A stretch of 64,000 nucleotides of DNA from Isoetes taiwanensis (taxonomy: Eukaryota > Streptophyta > Lycopodiopsida > Isoetales > Isoetaceae): contig JAJEKV010000086.1 of the NCBI GenBank assembly GCA_021234155.1, positions 4,017,461 to 4,081,460 of the forward strand, in the 5' to 3' direction. Position 1 is the stretch's first letter, and the number at the start of each line of letters is the position of its first letter. Below are positions 20,432-32,374 of this stretch, in pieces. Made by a program: the position numbers and the translations under genes. The notes under the pieces are model-generated. The model did not search any database. It saw nothing but the letters and a program-made list of their open reading frames with translations, and was not told where the DNA came from.

Positions 20432-20514
20432 GGTTTTTCCCCCGAAAACCCTTTAGGGCAGGGGTTTTTTAACTGGAATAGTAATCATTCTGATGCGCTC
20501 TGTCATTGGGTTCT
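20432..20514 (+). mobile_element. LINE 3' end (unit C), left half
   Basis: Hairpin and GTCATTGGGTTC portion of the LINE end. The rest, starting CCATAGGTCGATTGG, resumes at 23884 on the far side of the LTR element, with its imperfect TTCTA/TTTTA tail to about 24001. Confidence 0.7.
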
Positions 20515-21154
20515 TAATATGGTGGTGCTCGGGGGAGTGGTTCAGGCTTATCACAACCGGAATTAATATTCTTAAAGGCTAGCAAATAATTTAGAGATAG
20601 TCATGCCACTTAAGGTAGGTTAGTAGAAACAATAGACCATTGGCTTTTAAAAATCAAAGATATTTATGTGGCTGATAACGGGATGCGAATCCTTACAGCC
20701 GAAATTGAACGAAGGCATAACAAAAGTTCATGTCTTGTGAAAAAGGGTAGATCCGATCTGCAGAAGGCCGAAAGTGAGATATTTCTGGCCGATTTATGAT
20801 TATCTAAGATCGTGTACCTTTTTAAGAGATATTTGTGATCAGAAAAGGGTTCTTTCCGGAAATAGGTGGATCCATGCTTATATAAACATAACTGTCTTTC
20901 TCATCTGAATTCAGAATTATCGGTTGAGTCTTGAGGGGAGCTTTCTGTCTTGCCAGTAGCTAGAGTTGCTGTGATTGTTCATAGTTTTGAAATATTAGAT
21001 CCGGTTGTGAAAGCAAGATAACGACTTCTTGCTTTGATAGCCTGAGCCCGGTTGGGTGGAGAGCATAGCCCTGAAGGCTGGAATTTGAAGTTATTTGATG
21101 ATTGTTTCCATTTTCTGTTCTTTGTTTTATAGTTAAAATCTTGTCTTCGTATCA
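20515..21154 (+). repeat. TR-GAG 5' LTR
   Basis: 640 bp, starting TAATATGGTGGTGCTCGG (the 3' LTR has TGATATGG) and ending TCTTCGTATCA. A TATATAA motif near 20879-20885 could be the promoter TATA box. It is absent from the 3' LTR, where that segment has been lost. Confidence 0.8.
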
Positions 21155-21157
21155 GCT

Positions 21158-21170
21158 TGGTATTAGAGCC
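21158..21170 (+). other. Primer-binding site, tRNA-iMet type
   Basis: TGGTATTAGAGCC, one change from the plant initiator tRNA-Met complement TGGTATCAGAGCC, three bases after the LTR. Confidence 0.8.
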
Positions 21171-21195
21171 TCTTGATTCTGAAAGCCTCAGAACA

Positions 21196-22374
21196 ATGTC
21201 TACCAATCGCTTCGGTGTACCTGATCATCAGTATACTCAGGCTATGAGCAATGCCAGCTACATAGCAGATCAAATGGCCATTCCTCCTTCTATCAATCCT
21301 ACAGAGCGTCAAAAACAACTGGAATATCTGTGTTTGGCTTATAAATTCTTACCTGAGCCTTCTGTGCAAACGAATGCACAATCTAATCCATCCAACCTGC
21401 CTCCAGAATCTTTTTGTAAATGGCTCGAGAAAGTTGCAGGAATGCCAACTTTCTTTGGTGAAAAGAGAAACCCGCCTACCGTCTTTGGAGTTCTTTCTAC
21501 ATGGGAAAGTTATTTTGAACTCGTAAAAGCTACAGGAAAACAGAAGCTGCAGGCTATGGACAAATATCTGACAGATATGGCAAGAACATGGTGGCAAGGA
21601 AGAAAAAGAATGGACCCAAAGATTTTAACATGGAAGAATTTTAAAGAAGCTTTCGAAGGTTATAATTTGGCAGCTAATTAAGAATGGGATTTATTCAAGC
21701 AAGGCGATAATGAATCAATTTATCAGTATACATCAAAATTTCAGTATTTGTCCACTCAAATGGATGGGTTAAGTGAGAAGAAATTGTTACGTAAATATAT
21801 AGCGGGACTTAAAAACTCCTTATATGCAGAATTATGTTTTATAGATCCTCAGTCCTTGGAAGAAGCAACAAAGAAAGCTATAGCTCCAGAAAGGAAGTTA
21901 AATCCTGACTTTATAAATTGTAGTATATGGGATGGATATCCTGAGGACAAAGGCAATGACAAGACGGCCAATGAAAAAGCAAATAATAGCAAGAGTTCTG
22001 ATAAGGGAAATAAAAGGTCTAGAACAAGTGCGGGCGATAATCAAGAGCAAGGTCAGAAAACGAAGTGGGATAATCAGACTGATAGACCTCCATTCAAGAA
22101 AAGCGGGTGTTATTACTGCGGAGGAACACATCTTAAGATAGATTGTCCGAAGTTAAATGCAAAAAGAGATCCGAATGATCGGAGCAATCGGGAAGAACGT
22201 AGGGAATCTGGCAGAGCCGAGCATAGATCAAATCCTCGTTCTAGTGGACCTTCGGCTCAAATAACTTAGGTGGAAGAGCAACAGGCCGAGTCAAGTGCTA
22301 AAACGAATAAACAAGTAACTTTTGCCGACGAAGTGCAAAAGGAAAGGGGGAAACTGCAAATTGCCTATTTGAAA
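21196..22374 (+). pseudogene. gag gene of TR-GAG, two nonsense codons
   Basis: It starts MSTNRFGVPDHQYTQAMSN at 21196 and reads in a single frame. A stop at 21679-21681 arose where an in-frame deletion removed about six codons (YHNEVKR in the 6463 copy). A second stop, Gln to TAG, lies at 22267-22269. Otherwise the frame runs to KLQIAYLK at about 22374. Domains: retrotransposon-gag core (WWQGRKRMDPK, then TSKFQYLSTQMDGL), CCHC knuckle CYYCGGTHLKIDCP near 22110-22150, and a basic tail. It is homologous to the minus-strand copy at 6463-7598. Both share the layout and lack of pol, so gag-only is the element's own structure, not a one-off deletion. Confidence 0.85.
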
Positions 22375-22540
22375 TAGGTTGGTAAGTGATAACTCCATGA
22401 AGGAGGATAGGGTTAAATTTTAAGTTTATGTTGGTTTCATTGTTTACTATTAAAGTATATAAGGAAAAAAACTTTTTGGCCTTAAAGGCTAGATCAAATT
22501 TGTAGCCTAAAGGGCTGGACTTGAATATTTCTGATTGAGA

Positions 22541-22684
22541 ATTCAACTAGGGTTGCAGCCATGGATTTGGCTGTGGTATATTTCTAGTTGAGGATTCAAC
22601 TAGGGTTGCAGCCATGGATTTGGCTGTGGTATATTTCTAGTTGAGGATTCAACTAGGGTTGCAACCATGGACTTGGTTGTGGTA
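22541..22684 (+). repeat. 51-bp tandem repeats in TR-GAG
   Basis: About three units containing GCAGCCATGGATTTGGCTG, an imperfect dyad, between gag and the polypurine tract. Confidence 0.8.
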
Positions 22685-22724
22685 AAGTTGCCATATAATT
22701 CCTTGATCGAGGACGATCAATCCC

Positions 22725-22739
22725 GGGAAGGGGAGGAAT
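22725..22739 (+). other. Polypurine tract of TR-GAG
   Basis: GGGAAGGGGAGGAAT abuts the 3' LTR start at 22740. This is the expected second-strand primer, and it supports the boundary. Confidence 0.8.
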
Positions 22740-23880
22740 TGATATGGTGGTACTCGGGGGAGTGGTTCAGGCTTATCACAACCGGAATTAATATTCTTAA
22801 AAGCTAGCAAATAATTTAGAGATAGTTCATGCCACTTAAGGTAGGTTAGTAGAAACAATAGACCATTGGCTTTTAAAAATCAAAGATATTTATGTGGCTG
22901 ATAACGGGATGCGAATCCTTACAGCCGAAATTGAACGAAGGCATAACAGAAGGTTCCCGGATCTTGTGAAAAAGGGTAGATCCGATCTGCAAAAGGCCGA
23001 AAGTGAGGTATTTCTGGCCGATTTATGATTATCTAAGATCGTGTACCTTTTTTAGAGATATTTGTGATCAGAAAAGGGTTCTTTCCGGAAATAGGTGGAT
23101 TAGTGGAATTCAAATTCTCGGTTGAGTCTTGAGGAAGCTTTACGTCTTAGGTGGCAATGTTGTTAAAAAACCCGTTTTTTATTTTTAAAGTACCTCTATA
23201 AAAATCTTCACGTTTTTTAAAGGATTTTTATGATTTGGTATGGCCAAAAAAAAAATTTGCACATTCTTTGCACTACTTTATTGGACATATTTGCTACTGT
23301 TTACAAGACGTAGCATGCCAACAAGTAAATCAGAAGCTTATGCTGCTATTAGAAACTATTAAGTTCAAGTACAAAGATATCATAGCTATTTTGCCATGCA
23401 ACTCTTAAGAAAGTTCAGAAAAACTTTATTATAGAGGCTAAGAAATATAAGAATTTTATATACAAGGATAAATAAGTTCAAGAATATCATATATTTCGAT
23501 AAAAAGAATCACAGTCTAAGGATTTTTAAGGATTTTTAAAGATTTTTAAGGATTTTAAAGATTTTTAACGTATTTTATACAAAATACGTTTTTAAAGATT
23601 TTTTCCAAAAATTTTAAAAATCTTCAAAAAATCTTAAAAAACGTTTTTTAAACGTACGGATTTTGACGTACTTAACAACATTGAGCTAGAGTTGTTGTGA
23701 TTGTTCATAGTGTTGAAATATTAGATCCGGTTGTGAAAGCAAGATAACGACTTCTTGCTTGGATAGCCTGAGCATGGTTGGGTGGAGAGCATAGCCCTGA
23801 AGGCTGGAATTTGAAGTTATTTGATGATTGTTTCCATTTTCTGTTCTTTGTTTTATAGTTAAAATCTTGTCTTTGTATCA
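22740..23880 (+). repeat. TR-GAG 3' LTR with insertion
   Basis: 1141 bp, ending TTTGTATCA. Outside the 529-bp insertion it matches the 5' LTR, except for a lost stretch near 23100 where the TATA-containing segment should be. Confidence 0.85.
23155..23683. mobile_element. MITE-like insertion in 3' LTR
   Basis: 529 bp with short inverted ends, CAATGTTGTTAA at the left and TTAACAACATTG at the right. The interior is AT-rich, with repeated AGGATTTTTAA motifs and opposed ACGTTTTTTAAA/TTTAAAAAACGT stretches that can fold back. No coding capacity. No clean target duplication is visible. Confidence 0.65.
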
Positions 23881-24338
23881 GTTCCATAGGTCGATTGGTC
23901 TCTGTAGATGATAAAAATCATTCTATTATATTCTATTTTATTCCATTCCATTCTATTTTATTTTATTTTATTTTATTCTATTCCATTCTATTTCATTCCA
24001 TTGTAATAATGCCTTCGTGAGTTCATGTTTCTCTTTGTAATAATGTCTTCATACAAGGAAGAAAAAATAGTTGTGCCTATTATCGTTCTAACTTGTTATA
24101 CCACAAATTAGTTTATGACACGTAACATAAATAAGTACATTTGGTGTTTGAATCTATGGAAAAACCCACGCGCATGCCATGTATTAAGTCAAGAATCGTG
24201 CCATTTTGAATCCTTTGTCAACACCTGTTTTTGAATAAATTGTCATCTTTATTAATGTTTATATTGAAGATTATTATGATATTCCAATCCTATCCTATTT
24301 AAAGGACCCCTCATACATACACTTACAAGTTCTCAGCA

Positions 24339-25104
24339 ATGGCTCGGGCTATAGCATTATGCTTCTCCTTGTTAATCTCTTTCATGTTAGCCCATGGCGA
24401 TTTATCTTCTAGGCATTTGCTCCAGACTAATTCCTCAACTCCACCTCCCCCACACATTTCTCCCCCTCCTCCATCTCCTCCTCCTCCTCCTCCTCCTCCA
24501 CCTCCTCCTCCTCCTCCACCACCTCCTAGTAAATAAGTTTGTTTTCCAGGTGAGCATATCAACGATGTTTCCTTATCAAATTTTGATTAAGATGTTAATA
24601 ATACACTTGTCTAAAATCTAGGTGATGCCTTGGTGCAACTGATAAATTGTGAGAAGAAAGCAATGAGAGATCTTGAAGTTGGTGATAAGGTATTTAACCA
24701 ACGATGATAATATATAGGCACATTCTTACTAATATCTTTCATTTAGGTGGCTGTATTCTCCAAGGATGGAAAGATTGTCTACAGTGACATTTATGCATTT
24801 GGTCATAAGGATCCAAACACCTTTAGTGAATTTTTAAGAATAAGCTTTAAAAGTCGTGATATATATTCTACTCCATATGCTCTTGAGCTCACGACTCTTC
24901 ATTTTGTGCCGATTTTGGAAGGTATCCACTTGTTCCAGCTTATGATCTTTTATAATACTACCTATCTCATGGTTTTTTAAAAAAATAGATGAGCATCAAG
25001 GTCTTAAATATAAGCGTGCACAAGATATTAGGATCGGTGATACTATGTGGAGCATGGGAAACTCATCCTTGGAAGTCACAGGTAAAATTCTTAACTTGAA
25101 AACT
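24339..25104 (+). pseudogene. Hint-domain gene, copy C, nonsense and 3'-deleted
   Basis: Exons 1-4 are present (24339-24549, then exon 3 starting at 24747, exon 4 ending at 25081) with normal splice sites. Exon 1 keeps the signal peptide and a shorter proline tract containing PPPPHISPPPPS. The codon for Gln before VCFPG is TAA (24534-24536), so translation would stop three codons before the Hint Cys (24540-24542). A deletion at about 25104 removes intron 4's 3' part and all of exon 5, joining directly to the 3' flank. At most it could make a secreted proline-rich peptide of 65 residues without a Hint domain. Confidence 0.85.
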
Positions 25105-27053
25105 TAATTAATTAGCAGCCATAGTGGTTGGATTAATTAATATTAAATTATTGTGGTCATAGCGGCCATAATGGCCATATTCAAAAGACTTCAATAATAC
25201 TTGATTTATCAATATTTTTTTGTTAAATGTCTTTGTGAATGCTATTTTTTTTCTTTTCTTTTCTCATCAACACCCCCCACCCGACCCCCCAACACACATA
25301 CACATACACACAACATACACCAGTTTTCTTTTAACTCTCTCGTCGTGTATGAGGAGAGATAATTTTTATAGATACAATAAATTTATAACTCCCTTGCATT
25401 TTGAATCTGCACTAAATAGCCTTGCATTATGGTTCCAATATTAGTATCCTTCTATCTATCTCGACTTGCATGCTACAAAAGCTAGTAGGATTGTAGATGC
25501 TCCTAGCTAGAATCCCATAGATCCCAATGTGGCATGTGCACAAGAGCCCACCCGGGTTGTGAATGCTATCTTCGCGGATATGAGCACCAAACAATGGGCA
25601 CCACAGTAAAGTGGAGGTGGGGCCTTGCTCAGCGTTGGCTATTGGGGCCCCTATAGTGTTCTAGGCTTATAGTCGGTCACTGCGTTTGGGCCAGGTATGG
25701 TTCAGACACCTTCTGGGTCACAGGCGTTGACCCAAAAGGTTGTCCTGGGCTCGATAGGTGCGGGTGATCTCGATCTATGGATTTTGGGGGTTTGAGTCGG
25801 GTATGGACTTGTGCTGCCACGATCTTCTAGCCACTCATTGAACCATTGTGCTATGGGAAGGGACATCCCATTCTTGCCTCATCGGACAAGGGAGATATGA
25901 CCTGGAGTAGTCTCATAGGGTGACTCCATGAGATTACATCTTTAGAAGGCTACAATCAGGCGACATCATGTTTCAACCTATCTGCAAAGTGTGCACAAAA
26001 GGGGCGGATGGAGCGGACTATCCTAGGCAATGTTCTACGTCAATCAACACCATTGTCATGATTATTTCTGTTGTTATTTGGAGACCATGACCTTCAGTCG
26101 ACCCCCTTTGAGTCTGAGCCCGAGGTAGCCCTCATTTATGATGCTTTTACATGTTATGTTGATATTATGTTGATGATCGTATTGATGTTGGATGGACCAC
26201 ACTTCGTGGTCGCATATTATTTGTATATATTATTGCTAGTACTAACATGTATATACGCTTTCACGGTATAGAATATCCCAGAGAAGATCCCAGAGAAGGC
26301 ATGGGACGAAAGACACCTCCGTGTCCTTCGCTCGAACACTTGGCCATCACAAGTGGTCTGAGTCAGATAGAGGGTCTTTTTTAGTGATAGCATTACTGGG
26401 AAAGAGGATTTTCTATATTTATATGATGGAATAATCGCATAGGTTTGGGGAGCGTCACAGGCTATAACCAATGGCATTACCAAAAAATGTGTAGCACGAC
26501 CCAATCACCGTGTTGTGCCTCAAATGATTGTTGTTCAAAGTGGGCTTATGTTCTTTCCTTTCAAGCTACGTTTGTTAAATAGTCCAAAGTTTAGCTCTCA
26601 TGTTTCCTGAGGCCCCTCTCTTTGCGCAATGTCGTAAGTCTCACTAGCAGGTTCCTCCATTGGCTACTATCACTGCACCTCCTGCTCCTAGCTCTACTCC
26701 TCCTTCAGTAGATGTCTCTTGCCACCCTGTGACTTCTTCTACCTCTATTCCAGCCATAGGTCCCACAACTAAGTCACTAGATCAACAAAGGCAAAGGCTG
26801 GATGAGATTTAAAGATCGCAAGAGGAAGTTGAAGAGTTTTGTGGGCAGTACATGGACATTGATCGTCGTGGCACCCATCCTCGACCTAAACATCTACCTC
26901 CTCTTTGTCAACCTCAAATATTAGCTAAACATTATAATACTTCTGCATCTCAGCTCTCCTCACCACTTGCTTTACGTAATTCTGCTCCTCTTATTGCATA
27001 CGATCACTTTGCTCCACTCCGATGGATGATTTGGTCGAAGATAGGACTGTCAC
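25105..27053 (+). other. Noncoding 3' module of unit C
   Basis: Same module as 3351-5300: CA-rich tract near 25300, TTG-started 66-codon stretch at 26071-26271, and Pro/Ser-rich frame with the shared TAA near 26810. Confidence 0.5.
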
Positions 27054-27682
27054 TGATACGAAGACAAGATTTTCACTATAAAACAAAGTACAGAAAATGG
27101 AAACAATCAGCAAATAACTTCAAATTTCAGCCTTCACGGCAATGCTCTCCACCTAACCGGGCTCAGGCCAGCAAGAAATCGTTATCTTGCTTCCCAAAAC
27201 GCATCCAGGTATTCAACTTCAATGATCAAATTCAATCAATTCAGACTACAGGTAAGATAGCTAGCTTCGCTCAGAGCTCAACTGGAAATTCCTACCTCGA
27301 ATGAGAGCAACAACTTTTTTATATAGGCGAAGAACCTTTTTCCGGATTTACCTTTGTTGGCTACAAATATCTTGTTTAAAAGGCAGATAGACAGGAATAT
27401 CAGAGATTCGGCTTATAATATCATGGATTTGCCCTTTTTGCAGGCCCAGATCGGCCTTTTCCCAAGATCCGAGAGCTATTTTTGCCTCTGATACAGTTTC
27501 GGCTGATATTTTAATCTTTAAGTTCCAATGGTTCATTGTTTTAATAGTTATCTACCTAACATGACCCTAACCATATTTTAAAACCATAGTTTAAAGCTTG
27601 AACCACCCTTGCCTCATTAATTGCTAATATTTAACTCCGGATGCATTGGACCAGAACCGCTCCCCCGAGCACCACCATATCA
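27054..27682 (-). mobile_element. TR-GAG 3' LTR (unit C/D junction)
   Basis: 629-bp LTR (TGATACG to CCATATCA on the plus strand) at the same position in the unit as 5301-5964. Compared with that LTR it lacks about 35 bp near 27507. Only 242 bp of element interior follows. Confidence 0.8.
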
Positions 27683-27924
27683 ATTCCTCCCCTTCCCGGG
27701 ATTGATCGTCCTCGATCAAGGAATTATATGGCAAATTTACCACAACCAAGTCCATGGTTGCAACCCTAGTTGAATACTCAACTAGAAATACCACAGTCAA
27801 ATCCATGACTGCAACCCTAGTTGATTTCTCAACTAGAAATACCACAGTCAAATCCATGACTGCAACCCTAGTTGATTTCTCAACTAGAAATACCACAGTC
27901 AAATCCATGACTGCAACCCTGATG
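27683..27924 (-). mobile_element. TR-GAG interior remnant at C/D junction
   Basis: Polypurine tract complement and four of the 51-bp repeats (27737-27921). It breaks within a repeat at about 27922 and joins unit D 120 bp upstream of its gene. The gag and second LTR are gone. Confidence 0.75.
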
Positions 27925-28043
27925 ACACCTGTTTTTGAATAAATTGTCATCTTTATTAATGTTTATATTGAAGATTTATTATGATATTCCAATCCTATCC
28001 TATTTAAAGGACCCCTCATACATACACTTACAAGTTCTCAGCA

Positions 28044-29158
28044 ATGGCCCGGGCTATAGCATTATGCTTCTCCTTGTTAATCTCTTTCATGTTAGCCCAT
28101 GGCGATTTATCTTCTAGGCATTTGCTCCAGACTAATTCCTCAACTCCACCTCCCCCACACATTTCTCCCCCTCCTCCATCTCCTCCTCCTCCTCCTCCCC
28201 CACCACCTCCTAGTAAATAAGTTTGTTTTCCAGGTGAGCATATCAACGATGTTTCCTTATCAAATTTTGATTAAGATGTTAATAATACACTTGTCTAAAA
28301 TCTAGGTGATGCCTTGGTGCAACTGATAAATTGTGAGAAGAAAGGTATTTAACCAACAATGATAATATATAGGCACATTCTTACTAATATCTTTCATTTA
28401 GGTGGCTGTATTCTCTAAGGATGGAAAGATTGTCTACAGTGACATTTATGCATTTGGTCATAAGGATCCAAACACCTTTAGTGATTTTTTAAGAATAAGC
28501 TTTAAAAGTCGTGATATATATTCTACTCCATATTCTCTTGAGCTCACGACTCTTCATTTTGTGCCGATTTTGGAAGGTATCCACTTGTTCCAGCTTATGA
28601 TCTTTTATAATACTACCTATCTCATGGTTTTGTAAAAAAATAGATGAGCATCAAGGTCTTAAATATAAGCGTGCACAAGATATTAGGATCGGTGATACTA
28701 TGTGGAGCATGGGAAACTCATCCTTGGAAGTCACAGGTAAAATTCTTAACTTGAAAACATTGTTGAGTTTTTGTTGACATTGGTAGCATGGTGTTCTTCC
28801 AGACATATCTAGAGTGTGGAAGCAAGGGTTATATAATCCCCTCTCAATGGATGGCACCATAATGGTGAACGATGTCCTAGCATCTGTTCATAGTGAATGG
28901 TTCCTCGATCATATATTTGATGTATTTGGTATAACCTCATTGCTCCCACTTGCATATCAAGCAATTCTAACTCCTCTACGTGCTACGTATTGCATCCTCG
29001 GCAAGAATATCTATGTGCCCATCTATAATTGGGTGGATTTAATGTTGGATGTGGCCAGCTTTGGCACTAAATATGGAGGAGCCATGGCCCTTGCCACTGC
29101 TACTGCTGCAGGTCTTGTGTCTACGATTATGATATCTAAGAACAATAAACGTGAATAG
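28044..29158 (+). pseudogene. Hint-domain gene, copy D, nonsense and exon-2 deletion
   Basis: Exon 1 (28044-28233) has the same premature TAA as copy C (28218-28220) before the CFPG codons and a still shorter proline tract. Exon 2 lacks its last 29 nt (the part encoding AMRDLEVGDK), which would also shift the frame. Exons 3, 4 and 5 (5 at 28803-29158) are otherwise intact to SKNNKRE and the stop. The shared stop shows C and D descend from one nonsense allele. Its only likely product is a signal peptide plus a short proline-rich peptide. Confidence 0.85.
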
Positions 29159-31205
29159 GTCATTCCATGATTATTCAATATGTATATCCACCAAAGGTTG
29201 TCTTGATTATTAGCAGCCATAGTGGTTGGATTAATTAATATTAAATTATTGTGGTCATAGCGGCCATAATGGCCATATTCAAAAGACTTCAACAATACTT
29301 GATTTATCAATATTTTTTTGTTAAATGTCCTTTGTGAATGCTATTTTTTTTCTTTTCTTTTCTCATCAACACCCCCCACCCGACCCCCCAACACACATAC
29401 ACATACACACAACATACACCAGTTTTCTTTTAACTCTCTCGTCGTGTATGAGGAGAGATAATTTTTATAGATACAAAAAATTTATAACTCCCCTGCATTT
29501 TGAATCTGCACTAAATAGCCTTGCATTATGGTTCCAATATTAGTATCCTTCTATCTATCTCGACTTGCATGCTACAAAAGCTAGTAGGATTGTAGAGGCT
29601 CCTAGCTAGAATCCCATAGATCTCAATGTGGCATGTGCACAAGAGCCCCACACAGTTGTGAATGCTATCTTTGTGATATGAGCACCAAACAATGGACACC
29701 ACGGTAAAGTGGAGGTGGGGCCTTGCTTTCGGCGTTGGCTCTTTGGGGCCCCTATAGTGTTCTAGGCTTATAGTCGGTCACTGCGTTTGGGCCAGGTATG
29801 GTTCAGACACCCCCTGGGTCACAGGCATTGACCCAAAAGGTTGTCCTGGGCTCGATAGGTGCGGGTGATCTCGACCTATTTTTTTTGGGGGTTTAAGTCG
29901 GGTATGGACTTGTGCTGCCACGATCTTCTAGCCATTCATTGAACTATTGTGCTCTGGGAAGGGACATCCCATTCTTGCCTCATCGGACAAGGGAGATATG
30001 ACCTAGAGTACTCTCATAGGGTGACTCCATGAGATTACATCTTCAGAAAGCTACAATCAGCCTACATCATGTTTCAACCTATCTGCAAAGTGTGCACAAA
30101 AGGGGCGGATGGAGCGGACTATCCTAGGCAATGTTCTACGTCAATCAACACCATTGTCATGATTATTTCTGTTGTTATTTGGAGACCATGACCTTCAGTC
30201 GACCCCCTTTGAGTCTGAGCCCGAGGTAGCCCTCATTTATGATGCTTTTACATGTTATGTTGATATTATGTTGATGATCCTATTGATGTTGGACGGACCA
30301 CACTTCGTGATCGCATATTATTTGTATATATTATTGCTAGTACTAACATGTATATACGCTTTCACGACATAGAATATCCCAGAGAAGGCATGGGACGAAT
30401 GACACCTCCGTGTCCTTTGCTCGGACACTTGGCCATCACAAGTGGTCTGAGTCAGATAGAGGGCCTTTTTTAGCGATAGCATTACTAAGAAAGGGGATTT
30501 TCTATATTTATATGATGGAATAATCGCATAGGTTTGGGGAGCGTCATAGGCTATAACCAATGGCATTACCAAAAAATGTGTAGCACGACCCAATCATCAT
30601 GTTGTGCCTCAAATGATTGTTGTTCAAAGTGGGCTTATGTTCTTTCCTTTCAAGCTACGTTTGTTAAATAGTCCAAAGTTTAGCTCTCATGTTTCCTGAG
30701 GCCCCCTCTCTTTGCGCAATATCGTAAGTCTCACTAGCAGGTTCCTCCGTTGGCTACTATCACTGCACCTCCTGCTCTTAGCTCTACTCCTCCTTCAGTA
30801 GATGTCTCTTGCCACCCTGTGACTTCTTCTACCTCTATTCCAGCCATAGGTCCCACAACTCAGTTACTAGATCAACAAAGGCAAAGGCTGGATGAGATTT
30901 AAAGATCGCAAGAGGAAGTTGAAGAGTTTTGTGGGCAGTACATGGACATTGATCGTCGTGGCACCCATCCTCGACCTAAACATCTACCTGCTCTTTGTCA
31001 ACCTCAAATATTAGCTAAACTAATACTTCTACATCTCAGCTCTCCTCATCACTTGCTTTACGTAATTCTGCTCCTCTTATTGCATACGGTCACTTTGCTC
31101 CACTCCGATGGATGATTTAGTCGAAGATAGGAATATCTTGCCACAGGTCTAGGATACGACTTCAAAGTCCTATTAGTTGCATCTGATGTGACTCCATTAC
31201 AAGTC
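29159..31205 (+). other. Noncoding 3' module of unit D
   Basis: Matches 3351-5300, including the CA-rich tract, the 66-codon TTG-started stretch (30172-30372) and the broken Pro/Ser frame. Confidence 0.5.
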
Positions 31206-32374
31206 CAATGTGGTTAATTCCTTAAGCAAAGCTGTATCTCCTTTTACTTATCCAATGTGAGTAAGCACACACTGCCTCAAGCTCGTGTTCTAGCGGCATG
31301 TTTTTGTCCTTGTACAACTAGATGAGAAATGTTCATGTTGTACTTTTTTTTGTTGGTTAATAAACTTTTTGTTCGTCTTTTAAACGAAGAAAGAAAAAGG
31401 ACTATCTAAGAAATTGGGTTCTGCACAATCTACTAAAGAAAGAGTACTAGTTTCCAGATCCTTGATGGCATCGAATGTGCCATCTGTATTGACAAGTTGA
31501 TCATATTCCTAATATCGTATTTATTTTGCTTTTTTGAGGAAGGGACGATTGAGGAGCATTTCATAATCATTCAAATCCTCTTCAAATTGTTAAAAATCAA
31601 ATTCCAAGAAGAATTTAAGATCACCAGTGTTGACGGTGATTTCTAGATAATGGTGGAATAGAGCGGATTGTGCATGGTCCATGCCAGAGAGTCTGGGAGC
31701 CTGGGCCATCTGGTAATTGGACAATTTGCAAGTTTGATGTCATAGGGAGCTTTGTAGAGTTGCGTGATCCTAGGTCGGTGGCACAACTTATAGATGATGA
31801 GATTGACAACAGTTCCACTGTCAATTTGAACATGATTGATTCAAATGATTCAGAGGTCTGATCTAATATGATTCATTTGGGGTGTTGCTAGGGAGGGAAA
31901 TGAGAAAAAACCTTTAGATTTTTGCAAATGTGTAGATTTTGGAGCGGATAGCACAAGTCTACATGGACATGCCGAATTAATTCATTTTATACAAAAGAGC
32001 TTTTAAAGGGATATATCGCTCTTTTTGTTTTTACATTGTTCAGATTTTCATTTTCCATTGGCATCACTTTAGAATTGCCACACAATCATTTCTTTGTTGA
32101 AATTGTTAACAGCCGAAAGAATGGGATGTTCAAATCAATCTTGTAATTGCTAGGCCTACCCCAAATCAATCTAGGCCATTTCGATAATTTCCAAAGATAT
32201 AGGGGTATTTTAACAAAGCGTGAAAATGAAAATACAGGGGCATTTTAAAAAATATTCTTCCGAAAAATCGTTTCTTTTATGTATTTCCGAAGAGATATTT
32301 TTGCATTTGGGAAAAAACATACTGAAGGGTTTCAAACAAGGGTTTAAGGATCTAAACACCTCCGGCGAAGGGCT
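31206..32374. other. Intergenic, array edge to GPX gene
   Basis: AT-rich. A 63-codon open stretch at 31670-31861 is too short and isolated to call. No TATA box is clear upstream of 32375. Confidence 0.4.

Larger units (their letters stand above)
20515..23880 (+). mobile_element. Complete gag-only LTR retrotransposon (TR-GAG)
   Basis: This is a full-length nonautonomous element, 3366 bp including a 529-bp insertion in the 3' LTR. The 5' LTR is 20515-21154 and the 3' LTR 22740-23880. It is flanked by a five-base target duplication, GTTCT (20510-20514) and GTTCC (23881-23885), one mismatch. Inside are the primer-binding site, a gag frame, 51-bp repeats and a polypurine tract. There is no pol. 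It inserted in a LINE 3' end whose uninterrupted form is seen in units A and B. Confidence 0.88.
19449..27053 (+). repeat. Hint-array unit C
   Basis: Third unit. Its upstream LINE 3' end is split by the TR-GAG element (20515-23880). Its gene lacks exon 5 because of a deletion at about 25104. The 3' module (25105-27053) matches unit A and ends in an LTR at the same site. Confidence 0.85.
27925..31205 (+). repeat. Hint-array unit D
   Basis: Fourth, 5'-truncated unit. It begins ACACCTGTTTTTGAATAAATTG, 120 bp before the ATG, and ends at 31205, where it leaves the array. Like B, it shows the LTR-free site (ATAGGAATATCTTGCCACAGG). Confidence 0.85.
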
